Of a DNA stretch of 64,000 nt, positions 9,101 to 16,193 are shown piece by piece (position 1 is the stretch's first letter; the number at the start of each line of letters is the position of its first letter). This DNA comes from Peterkaempfera sp044755465 (GTDB lineage Bacteria > Actinomycetota > Actinomycetes > Streptomycetales > Streptomycetaceae). The position numbers and the translations under genes are program-made. The stretch lies in contig NZ_JBIVRB010000004.1 of assembly GCF_044755465.1 (NCBI RefSeq), positions 186,001-250,000 on the forward strand, in the 5' to 3' direction. The notes under the pieces were generated by a model. It made no database searches, was not told where the DNA came from, and saw only the letters and a program-made list of their open reading frames with translations.

Positions 9101-9154
9101 GCGACCCGAGCAGTACGGGCAACCCGAGCAGTACGGGCGACCCGAGCAGTACAG
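9101..9154 (+). repeat. 18-bp tandem repeat (3 units)
   Basis: Units GCGACCCGAGCAGTACGG start at 9101, 9119 and 9137 with one or two substitutions each. The array lies between the ALDH stop and its terminator. Confidence 0.9.
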
Positions 9155-9155
9155 G

Positions 9156-9186
9156 CAAAGGGCCCCGCGGCGGGCGGGGCCCTTTG
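9156..9186 (+). terminator. Rho-independent-type terminator after the aldehyde dehydrogenase gene
   Basis: A perfect 13-bp stem (CAAAGGGCCCCGC paired with its complement) encloses a 5-nt loop. The T-rich tail is short, as is usual in this GC class. Confidence 0.85.
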
Positions 9187-10022
9187 TCATACAGCACACG
9201 GCGTCAGGGCAACGCCGGTGCTGAGGTGACGGCGCCGGGGGAGGAGCGCCGTCCTGCGGTTTGGCCTCTGTACCGGCCCGTGGCGGGTGCGCCCTGGGCA
9301 CGGAGATGTGATCACTGAGCGTGAGCAGGCAATCGTTGTCACCCCACTGTTTCGGCCACGCTCGCACCGGTGGCCACCGAGGTGGTGGGCGCCGTCCCGG
9401 TGAACCCCTCACCAGCATCGTGGGGGACCGGCGGGGTTGTGTGCAACTGGTTCGACAGACTCGGGTGCCGCCGATTTCCGGCCCCGGGCGGGAGCGGAGC
9501 CACCGGGAGCCGCCCCCCGGAGATCGTCACGCTGCGCAAAGAATGCGCCATGGGCGCATGGCATGGGCGTGTGCGCTGGTAGAGCTGTCGCGCGCCCCGC
9601 GTACGGTCGGGGCGACGCCGTCGGCGGGGCGGCCGACCCGGGCGTCCCCGGAGCCGGCCGCCCTTCCTTTTCAGTCGTGACCGGGCCGCTGTCCCCTGCT
9701 TTCCGGTCACAGCACCGGCGCGGTGTCCCACGGCGCGGGCCCGGTCCGGTCGGCGCGAGCCGACGCGGGGCGGGCCACGCGCCTCAACGCGCCGGTGGAC
9801 TGGAAGTTCCACGCGTGGTCCTACATGCCGCACTGGACGGCCCCGTGCGAGGGGCCGGCGGTCCGCCCTGGCTGGTGCGGGAGCGCTCGTACGGTCATGG
9901 TGCTCAACGAGCCCGGACGGTGGCCGGTCACGCCCACCGGGTGTGGCGAACGGGTGAATGGCGGGGCGTCCGAGCGCGGTAAAGCGGTGGCCCGTCCGGT
10001 GGCGGCGGGCCATACTGGCGGT
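9187..10022 (+). other. Gene-poor region; two weak ORFs and one palindrome
   Basis: No gene is well supported. A GTG-started frame at 9370-9582 (70 aa) and a frame at 9723-10097 (124 aa) have partly coding-like third positions (9775-9840 is nearly all G/C-ending). Neither resembles a family I know, and both lose the coding pattern before their ends. They could be a small unannotated gene or a remnant. A 17-bp palindrome ATGCGCC-ATG-GGCGCAT lies at 9543-9559, preceded by GCGCAAAGAATGCGC, which may be an operator or RNA hairpin. Confidence 0.4.
10011..10016 (+). promoter_or_regulatory. Candidate -10 box (CATACT) for a leaderless short ORF
   Basis: CATACT matches the -10 consensus at five of six positions and ends six bases before the ATG at 10023. 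No clear -35 is visible, so the call is tentative. Confidence 0.35.
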
Positions 10023-10097
10023 ATGTCCAGCGCAGCGCGGCACTTCTCGTTTGGCTATGGCACCGGCAGGTCCGGTTGCCGAGCCGCTGCTGCGTGA
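10023..10097 (+). CDS. Possible aromatic-amino-acid leader peptide (24 aa) upstream of chorismate mutase
   Basis: A 24-codon ORF starts seven bases after a -10-like CATACT. It contains the cluster HFSFGYG, i.e. two Phe and one Tyr within five codons, using the codons TTT and TAT that are rare in this genome. A small hairpin (10059-10080) follows the cluster, and a perfect 15-bp terminator-like stem starts 20 nt after the stop. The next gene is chorismate mutase, which commits chorismate to Phe/Tyr. This is the layout of a ribosome-mediated attenuator. Against it: the ORF is also the in-frame tail of a longer open frame from 9723, and no clear antiterminator pairing was found. Confidence 0.35.
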   Translation: MSSAARHFSFGYGTGRSGCRAAAA

Positions 10098-10117
10098 ACG
10101 ACTGACGCACAGACCGC

Positions 10118-10154
10118 ACAGGCGCCCCGGGCCGACCAGGCCCGGGGCGCCTGT
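10118..10154 (+). terminator. Strong hairpin before chorismate mutase (terminator or attenuator)
   Basis: A perfect 15-bp stem (10118-10132 with 10140-10154) and a 7-nt loop lie 56 nt upstream of the chorismate mutase ATG. It could end an upstream transcript or act as the attenuator of the leader peptide at 10023. Confidence 0.8.
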
Positions 10155-10210
10155 CGTGCGTCGCGGGCCGGGTCGGGCGGCGGGGCACCCCGTCCCGAGG
10201 AACGAGGACC

Positions 10211-10540
10211 ATGACCGCCACCCCCACCCCCACCCAGCCCGGCACCGCTCCCGAGGCCGAGGCCCAGACCGAGACCCAGACCGACACCGCCGCCGAGGCC
10301 GCCGCCGTGATCGCCAGCGCCCGCGCCCGGATCGACGATCTCGACGGCCGGATCATCGCCCTGGTCAAGCAGCGCGCCGCCGCCTCCGCCGAGGTGCAGG
10401 CGGCCCGCCGCTCCGTCGGCGGCCCCCGGCTCGCGCTCTCCCGCGAACTGCAGATCCTGGAGCGCTTCCGCACCGAGCTGGGCCGCCCCGGCACCGAGGT
10501 CGCCAAGCTGCTGCTGGAGCTATGCCGCGGCCCGATGTGA
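10211..10540 (+). CDS. Chorismate mutase (AroQ class)
   Basis: 109 residues. After about 30 residues of Thr/Pro/Glu-rich leader, the all-helical AroQ fold is recognisable by ARIDDLDGRIIALVKQR (helix 1 with the substrate-binding Arg and Asp), a Lys/Arg-rich loop, and the C-terminal helix ILERFRTELG. It converts chorismate to prephenate, the entry to phenylalanine and tyrosine. It is a stand-alone cytoplasmic type with no signal peptide. An ATG follows AACGAGGA. A 16-bp terminator separates it from guaA; the hairpin at 10118 and the possible leader peptide at 10023 suggest aromatic amino acid control. Confidence 0.88.
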   Translation: MTATPTPTQPGTAPEAEAQTETQTDTAAEAAAVIASARARIDDLDGRIIALVKQRAAASAEVQAARRSVGGPRLALSRELQILERFRTELGRPGTEVAKLLLELCRGPM

Positions 10541-10544
10541 TCCA

Positions 10545-10593
10545 CCGGCCGGGGCCCCGCCGCCTGCCCGGCGGGCTGCGGGGCCCCGGCCGG
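10545..10593 (+). terminator. Terminator after chorismate mutase
   Basis: A perfect 16-bp GC stem (10545-10560 with 10578-10593) begins four bases after the stop codon and directly abuts the guaA -10 box. Confidence 0.85.
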
Positions 10594-10599
10594 TAGACT
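10594..10599 (+). promoter_or_regulatory. -10 box TAGACT of guaA
   Basis: TAGACT lies immediately after the upstream terminator and 40 bases before the GTG of guaA, predicting a leader of about 33 nt. Confidence 0.6.
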
Positions 10600-10639
10600 G
10601 GGGTTCCGACCCCCCGCAGCACCCGCCGGAAGGCCGCAC

Positions 10640-12235
10640 GTGTCATCAGCGACCCCCGTACAGACCGAGCAGACGACCGACACCGTCCTGGTCGTCGACT
10701 TCGGTGCCCAGTACGCCCAGCTCATCGCCCGCCGGGTCCGTGAGGCCCGCGTCTACAGCGAGATCGTCCCGCACAGCATGCCGGTGGCGGAGATGCTGGC
10801 CAAGAACCCCAAGGCGATCATCCTGTCCGGCGGCCCCGCCTCCGTGTACGCGGACGGCGCCCCGGCGGTGCAGCGGGAGCTGTTCGAGGCCGGCGTGCCG
10901 GTCTTCGGCATCTGCTACGGCTTCCAGGCGATGGCCCTGGCCCTGGGCGGCACCGTCGCCCACACCGGCCTGCGCGAGTACGGCCGCACCCCGATGCGGG
11001 TCGGGCGGCCCGGCTCCACCCTCTTCGAGGGCGTGCCGGGCGACCCGTCGGTGTGGATGTCGCACGGCGACTCGGTCTCCGAGGCGCCCGACGGGTTCAC
11101 CGTCACCGCCGCCACCGACGGCGCGCCGGTCGCCGCCTTCGAGTGCGACGCGCGCAAGCTGTACGGCGTCCAGTACCACCCCGAGGTGCTGCACTCGGAG
11201 CACGGCCAGCAGGTGCTGGAGCACTTCCTCTACCGGGGCGCCGGGCTCTCCCCCGACTGGACCACCAGCAATGTGGTGGAGGAGTCGATCGAGGCGGTCC
11301 GCGCCCAGGTCGGCACCAAGAAGGTCATCTGCGGTCTCTCCGGCGGCGTGGACTCCGCAGTGGCGGCGGCCCTGGTGCAGAAGGCGGTCGGTGACCAGCT
11401 GACCTGCGTCTTCGTCGACCACGGCCTGCTGCGCAAGGGCGAGGCCGAGCAGGTCGAGAAGGACTTCGTGGCCGCCACCGGCGTCCAGCTGAAGGTGGTC
11501 GACGCCCAGGAGCGCTTCCTGGCCGCGCTGGCCGGGGTGAGCGACCCCGAGCAGAAGCGCAAGATCATCGGCCGGGAGTTCATCCGGGTCTTCGAGCAGG
11601 CCGCCCGTGAGGTGGTCGAGGAGGCCGGCGCCACCGGCGAGCCGGTGGAGTTCCTGGTCCAGGGCACCCTCTACCCCGATGTGGTGGAGTCCGGCGGCGG
11701 CACCGGCACCGCCAACATCAAGTCGCACCACAACGTCGGCGGCCTCCCCGAGGACATGCGGTTCCAGCTGGTCGAGCCGCTGCGCCGCCTCTTCAAGGAC
11801 GAGGTCCGGATGGTCGGGCTGGAGCTCGGCCTGCCCGGTGAGATCGTCTGGCGCCAGCCGTTCCCCGGCCCCGGCCTGGGCATCCGGATCGTCGGCGAGG
11901 TCACCCGGGAGCGGCTGGAGCTGCTCCGCGAGGCCGACGCCATCGCCCGCGCCGAGCTGACCGCGGCCGGCCTGGACCGCGACATCTGGCAGTGCCCCGT
12001 CGTGCTGCTCGCGGACGTCCGCTCGGTCGGCGTCCAGGGCGACGGCCGCACCTACGGCCACCCGATCGTGCTGCGCCCGGTCTCCTCCGAGGACGCCATG
12101 ACGGCCGACTGGTCGCGGGTCCCGTACGACGTGCTGGCGAAGATCTCCACCCGGATCACCAACGAGGTCGCGGACGTCAACCGCGTCGTGCTGGACGTCA
12201 CCAGCAAGCCCCCGGGCACCATCGAGTGGGAGTGA
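10640..12235 (+). CDS. guaA: GMP synthase (glutamine-hydrolysing)
   Basis: 531 residues, full length for the family. The N-terminal class I glutamine amidotransferase domain has the nucleophile in GICYGFQ (about residue 92) and the catalytic His/Glu in QYHPEV. The C-terminal ATP pyrophosphatase domain has the PP-loop GLSGGVDSAVAAAL. The C-terminal dimerisation region ends in KPPGTIEWE as in all GuaA. It converts XMP, ATP and glutamine to GMP. A GTG start follows CCGGAAGG. It is monocistronic between strong hairpins. Confidence 0.98.
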   Translation: MSSATPVQTEQTTDTVLVVDFGAQYAQLIARRVREARVYSEIVPHSMPVAEMLAKNPKAIILSGGPASVYADGAPAVQRELFEAGVPVFGICYGFQAMALALGGTVAHTGLREYGRTPMRVGRPGSTLFEGVPGDPSVWMSHGDSVSEAPDGFTVTAATDGAPVAAFECDARKLYGVQYHPEVLHSEHGQQVLEHFLYRGAGLSPDWTTSNVVEESIEAVRAQVGTKKVICGLSGGVDSAVAAALVQKAVGDQLTCVFVDHGLLRKGEAEQVEKDFVAATGVQLKVVDAQERFLAALAGVSDPEQKRKIIGREFIRVFEQAAREVVEEAGATGEPVEFLVQGTLYPDVVESGGGTGTANIKSHHNVGGLPEDMRFQLVEPLRRLFKDEVRMVGLELGLPGEIVWRQPFPGPGLGIRIVGEVTRERLELLREADAIARAELTAAGLDRDIWQCPVVLLADVRSVGVQGDGRTYGHPIVLRPVSSEDAMTADWSRVPYDVLAKISTRITNEVADVNRVVLDVTSKPPGTIEWE

Positions 12236-12258
12236 CCCCGGTCACCCCCTCGGTCAAC

Positions 12259-12295
12259 GGCGCCGCCATCCGACACACGTTCGGGTGGCGGCGCC
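12259..12295 (+). terminator. Terminator after guaA
   Basis: A 15-bp stem with one G-U pair (12259-12273 with 12281-12295) and a 7-nt loop lies 24 bases after the guaA stop. Confidence 0.8.
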
Positions 12296-12354
12296 GCCGT
12301 TTCCCGCCCTCTACGCTGGTACGGAGGCCAGAATCCCGTGCCATGGGAGGAAGC

Positions 12355-12960
12355 ATGACCGCAGAGCCGCTGCCCCAGCCGAAGCAGTCGGCAGTCCCGG
12401 ACTGGCTGATCCCGCCGGAGGCCGGCTTCACCGCCGACGACTTCCTGCGGATGACCGCACTCCCGCCGCATTCGGAGTTGATCGACGGAAGCCTGATCTT
12501 TGTCAGCCCGCAGAGGCTTTTCCACACTTTGGCCATGGATCTGCTGGTGTACGGCCTGCGCCGGACCGTTCCGGAGAACCTGCGGGTGCGACGTGAAATG
12601 AGCGTCCTGCTGGAGCCGCGGCAGTGCCCGGAGCCGGACATCACGGTCGTGCGGGCCGAAGCGGACGCCGACCCCGACCAGACGCGCTACCAGGCCGCTG
12701 ACGTGCTGCTCGCCGTCGAGGTGGTCTCACCGGATTCGGAGATCCGGGACCGGGAGCGCAAGCCGCAGCTCTACGCCCGGGTGGGCATTCCGCACTACTG
12801 GCTGGTCGACCGGTCCGAGAACGGGAGTCCCACTGTGTACACCTATGAGATCGACCCGACGGCCCGGGTCTATGCGCTCACCGGCATCCACCACGACCGG
12901 TTGAAGCTCACCGTTCCGTTCGAGATTGATATCGACTTGTCGGACATCGAACACCTGTAG
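12355..12960 (+). CDS. Uma2 family (DUF820) PD-(D/E)XK nuclease-like protein
   Basis: 201 residues. Family signatures occur in order: FTADDFLRM, the Glu of HSELIDGSLIFVSP, EPDITVV, LAVEVVSPDSEIRDRERKPQLYARVGIPHYWLVD. The E-x-D-x-E-V-K pattern is the PD-(D/E)XK nuclease active site. The family is highly multiplied in streptomycetes and its biological role is unknown. The ATG at 12355 is preferred over 12343 because GGGAGGA lies between them. A TACGCT -10 box occurs at 12312-12317. Base composition is slightly lower in GC than its neighbours, consistent with a mobile paralogue family. Confidence 0.9.
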   Translation: MTAEPLPQPKQSAVPDWLIPPEAGFTADDFLRMTALPPHSELIDGSLIFVSPQRLFHTLAMDLLVYGLRRTVPENLRVRREMSVLLEPRQCPEPDITVVRAEADADPDQTRYQAADVLLAVEVVSPDSEIRDRERKPQLYARVGIPHYWLVDRSENGSPTVYTYEIDPTARVYALTGIHHDRLKLTVPFEIDIDLSDIEHL

Positions 12961-13104
12961 TCCGGACTCTTCCGCTACGGCCGGGGTCGTGGTCTGCTGT
13001 CCTTGCGGCGGCTGACGGGTCGTCTGCTACGCCGCGCGGCGCGTATCGAATCGTCTGCGCCTCCTAGGTTTGTCACTCAGAGGCGAAGCACGGAGAGGTG
13101 CGTT

Positions 13105-14187
13105 ATGGCGGACAGGGCAGACGATGGCGGCGCGGCGGTGACGCCGGGGCCCAGCGGTGGGAAATCGCAGGTGGGCGGGGTTGCGGGGCTCCGGGAACTC
13201 GGCTCCCGGTATGCGTTGCTGCCGCTGCGGATCTTCCTTGGGGTGACCTTCGTCTACGCGGGCATCGACAAGCTCGCGGACGCGCACTACCTGGCCGGCG
13301 CGGCCGACTCCGCGTCGTTCGTGGCGCAGACCCGGGCGGTGCGGGGCAGCAGCCCGATCGGCCCGCTGCTGGACCAGGCACTGCACACGCCGACGCCGTT
13401 CGCGCTGGCGATGGCCTTCGGCGAGCTGGCCGTGGGGCTGGGTGCGCTGCTGGGCCTCTGGATGCGGGTGGCGGGGATCGGCGGCGTGCTGATCAACCTC
13501 AGCCTCTGGCTGACCGTCAGCTGGCAGGTGGACCCGTTCTACCTGGGCAATGACCTGCCCTACATGATCGCTTGGCTGCCGCTGGTGCTCGCCGGGGCGC
13601 CCAACCTCTCGCTGGACGCCTGGCTGGCCGGGCGCACCGCCCGGGAGCGGACGGCCGGTGCCGCGCCGGACGCGGTCCGGCGGCGGGCGCTGATCGACGG
13701 CGGCATCGCCGCCGTGGCGGTCGCGGGCGTGGGCCTGCTCTCCGGGGTGCTGGCGGCCAAGCTCGGCCGCAACAACGGCGACACGGTGGCCAAGGACGAC
13801 CGGACGGTGCGGCCGGGGTCCGACGCCGCGCCCTCACAGCAGCCGGTCGGTGCCAACGGGGCGGGCGGCGGTGCGGCCAAGGTGTCGGTGCCGGTGGCCG
13901 AGGTCGCGTTGGGCGGGGCGGTGCGGACCGCCGACCCGGCGACGGGTGACGCGGTCTTCGTCCTCCAGCTGAAGAAGGACGAGTACTCGGCGCTGTCGGC
14001 GGTCTGCCCGCACGCCCGGTGCGTGGTGGACAAGCCCAAGGACGGCAAGCTGGTCTGCCCGTGCCACCGGTCGGTGTTCGACGCGACCACCGGTGAGGTG
14101 CTGGTCGGGCCGGCCAAGACCGGGCTGCCCAAGTACGGGCTGACCCGCAGCGGCGACCGGCTGGAGCTCGGGCCGCAGGAGTCCTGA
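13105..14187 (+). CDS. DoxX-like membrane protein fused to a Rieske [2Fe-2S] domain
   Basis: 360 residues. The first half is a DoxX-type four-helix membrane domain (about 30-175, starting LLPLRIFLGVTFVYAGIDKL). A fifth hydrophobic segment (about 190-215) leads to a linker and a C-terminal Rieske domain (about 255-360). That domain has both ligand pairs: CPHARC (Cys, His) and CPCHRSVFD (Cys, His), ending in the usual LPKYGLTRSGDRLEL. The Rieske domain would face outward after the last helix. Such fusions suggest electron transfer at the membrane, possibly with quinol or thiosulfate. A TAGGTT -10 (13065-13070) and CGGAGAGG ribosome site precede the ATG. Confidence 0.88.
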   Translation: MADRADDGGAAVTPGPSGGKSQVGGVAGLRELGSRYALLPLRIFLGVTFVYAGIDKLADAHYLAGAADSASFVAQTRAVRGSSPIGPLLDQALHTPTPFALAMAFGELAVGLGALLGLWMRVAGIGGVLINLSLWLTVSWQVDPFYLGNDLPYMIAWLPLVLAGAPNLSLDAWLAGRTARERTAGAAPDAVRRRALIDGGIAAVAVAGVGLLSGVLAAKLGRNNGDTVAKDDRTVRPGSDAAPSQQPVGANGAGGGAAKVSVPVAEVALGGAVRTADPATGDAVFVLQLKKDEYSALSAVCPHARCVVDKPKDGKLVCPCHRSVFDATTGEVLVGPAKTGLPKYGLTRSGDRLELGPQES

Positions 14188-14207
14188 CCGGCGCCGCCGG
14201 GCCGTCA

Positions 14208-14256
14208 GGCCGCGCCCCCGAGTGGTCGCCTTGCGCGGCCACCCGGGGGCGCGGCC
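14208..14256. terminator. Bidirectional terminator
   Basis: A perfect 13-bp stem (14208-14220 with 14244-14256) lies between the convergent DoxX-Rieske gene and the minus-strand small membrane protein. Confidence 0.75.
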
Positions 14257-14315
14257 ATGGCTTTTCACGCGGTTCCTCGCGCCCCTGGGTGGGTGCGCCT
14301 TGGCGCCGTACGGGG

Positions 14316-14576
14316 TCAGGGCTTCGGGGGAGTCCGGTCGTCGTCGAGGAGGCCCAGGGGGTTGCCCTGGCCGGTGGCGTCCAGGCGGTTGCGCCGGGCC
14401 ATCCGGGCGACCGCACCGGCCAGGCCGGCGGTGCCGAGTGAGATCAGGGCCACCGGGATCACGATGTGCCCGTTGACCGACCGGTTGTTGAGCGAGGCGA
14501 TCAGGTAGACCACCGCGATGGCGCTGAACGTCAGCCCGGCGATCAGCGAGAAGACGTCGACCTCGTGGCGTTTCAT
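14316..14576 (-). CDS. Small membrane protein, two helices
   Basis: 86 residues with two hydrophobic helices (about 8-28 and 37-60) and a polar, charged C-terminus. Its start overlaps the stop of the upstream PspC-domain gene as ATGA, so the two are translationally coupled and probably act together at the membrane. The family is not recognised by name. Confidence 0.8.
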   Translation of the reverse strand: MKRHEVDVFSLIAGLTFSAIAVVYLIASLNNRSVNGHIVIPVALISLGTAGLAGAVARMARRNRLDATGQGNPLGLLDDDRTPPKP

Positions 14577-16075
14577 CTGCGGACCACCTTTACGTCGCCG
14601 AGCCCGACCTGTAGGTCGAGGGTGATGGTGCCCTTGGAGTGCGGACCGAGCGGCGCCAGGTTCGCCTGGTGCTCGTTGCCCAGGCCGCCCGCGTGGATGC
14701 CGTTCGGCAGCTCGATGTCGCCCGCCGCGCTGTGCACGGTGATCCGCAGCCGTACGTCGCCCGGCACGGTGACGGTGAGGCTGCCCGCGCCGAGCCGGAC
14801 CCCGGTGGTGACGGTGCCGCCGCCCGGGTCGATCCCGCCCAGGTCGAGCGCCGCGTTGCCCGCCCCCAGGCTGTAGATGTGCCGGACCTGGGAGGCACTG
14901 GCCGGTGCCCAGGCGCGATCGCCCACCGACGCCTTGAGTGGCAGGTCGGACGTGCCGGCGGCCGCCAGCGCCAGCGTGGTGAGCAGCGCGGGCAGCACCA
15001 GGCCGCGCGCCCGGCCCCGCCGGGAGGCGAGCAGCAGCGCCAGCCCCTGCACCAGCAGCACCGCCGCCAGCACCGTGGTGAGCCGGACATCACCGTGCTG
15101 CCCGCCCGCCATCGCCCACACCGCCGCACCCGCACCGAGCGACAGCAGGAAGGCGATCGAACCCAGGCCGCCCTGGCCGTGCCGGTGGCTGCGGCCGTGC
15201 CGGTGGCCCGGATGGTGGTGACGCGGCCGCCGCTCCGGCGGCGTCGGCGGTACGGGCGGCTCGGGCGCGGCCGTCTTGCGCAGCGGATCGCCCGCCGGCA
15301 GATCCTCGCGCTGCCACCAGGCCGCCGTGCCGCCCGGCGGCGGGGGCGGCGCGTCATACGGGGCGTACGGGTTGCGGTCCGGATACCGGGGGTCCCAGCG
15401 GTAGCCGGTCGGGGACCCGGCGGTGGCCCGCCACTCCTCCCGCCGCACCCGCCACTCGTCCCGGAACTCCTGGCGGCGCGCCCGCCACTCCTCGCGCAGC
15501 TGGTCGCGCTGGGCCCGTGCCTCCTCGCGCTGGACATGCCGGTCGTACGGGTCGTACTCGCGGCGCGGTCGGGGTTCGCCCGGCGGGCGGCGGCGCCGCT
15601 CCGGGTCGTACCGCACCGCGAAGAAGACCAGCACGCCGAGCAGCAGCAGCGGGAAGAGGCGGTTGCCCCGGTCCATCCAGGAGAAGAAGACGCCGGTGCC
15701 GATCACGGTGAGCAGCACCGCGCCGATCGACTGGGCGTCGACCTGCCCGGTGAGCACCCGCTGGATCTCGGTCTTCCGGGAGCGCTCGGCGGGGACGATC
15801 AGCCACGCCAGGCCGTACAGGAAGAGTCCGAGGCCGCCGGAGAGGCAAAGCACCGCGATGACCACCCGGAAGACCACCGGGTCGATGTCGAGGTGGCGGC
15901 CGAGGCCGCCGCAGACGCCGGCCACCACCCGGTGGCGGTCGCTGCGCACCAGCGGCGGGCGGGCGGCCGTGCCGTCGTCGGCGGCGGTGGCTCCGGCTCC
16001 GGCTGCGGTGTCCTCCCGGTCCCGGGCCGCCTGTCGCCCGTCGGTGGGCGGGGGTGGCGTGCGGTCGTCCGTCAT
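14573..16075 (-). CDS. PspC-domain membrane protein with LiaF-like C-terminal domain
   Basis: 500 residues. A disordered N-terminus precedes a PspC domain (about 45-105: LVRSDRHRVVAGVCGGLGRHLDIDPVVFRVV). Further helices, a long charged segment rich in RREEWR repeats (about 165-220), three more helices, and a C-terminal beta domain with GDIELPNG and VGLGDVKVV follow. This resembles the C-terminal domain of LiaF, the negative regulator of the LiaRS envelope stress system. It is divergent from a PspC-type sensor kinase and its regulator, with promoter repeats between them, so it is a likely partner of that kinase. The start at 16075 has a GGATGGAG site and avoids an implausible longer N-terminus. 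Confidence 0.85.
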   Translation of the reverse strand: MTDDRTPPPPTDGRQAARDREDTAAGAGATAADDGTAARPPLVRSDRHRVVAGVCGGLGRHLDIDPVVFRVVIAVLCLSGGLGLFLYGLAWLIVPAERSRKTEIQRVLTGQVDAQSIGAVLLTVIGTGVFFSWMDRGNRLFPLLLLGVLVFFAVRYDPERRRRPPGEPRPRREYDPYDRHVQREEARAQRDQLREEWRARRQEFRDEWRVRREEWRATAGSPTGYRWDPRYPDRNPYAPYDAPPPPPGGTAAWWQREDLPAGDPLRKTAAPEPPVPPTPPERRPRHHHPGHRHGRSHRHGQGGLGSIAFLLSLGAGAAVWAMAGGQHGDVRLTTVLAAVLLVQGLALLLASRRGRARGLVLPALLTTLALAAAGTSDLPLKASVGDRAWAPASASQVRHIYSLGAGNAALDLGGIDPGGGTVTTGVRLGAGSLTVTVPGDVRLRITVHSAAGDIELPNGIHAGGLGNEHQANLAPLGPHSKGTITLDLQVGLGDVKVVRR

Positions 16076-16131
16076 GACTCCATCCTGCGGGTGCCGGCGG
16101 CCGGGACCAACCGGTTCCGCCCCTGCTCGGA

Positions 16132-16173
16132 CCCTGATCTCTCCCTGAGATGGTTGAGGGGCGCAACCCTGAT
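16132..16173. promoter_or_regulatory. CCCTGA direct repeats in the divergent PspC promoter region
   Basis: CCCTGAT (16132), CCCTGAG (16143) and CCCTGAT (16167) are direct repeats. The first two are 11 bp apart and are contained in a short palindrome ATCTC-N5-GAGAT (16137-16151). Placed between the two divergent genes, they are candidate binding sites for the LuxR-type regulator encoded next door. Confidence 0.5.
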
Positions 16174-16193
16174 GCGCGCGCCCCCGCGAGCGT

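Noticed and set aside
9560..9600. tRNA D-arm-like GCTGGTAGAGC
   Set aside because: No acceptor stem, anticodon arm or T-loop can be built around it.
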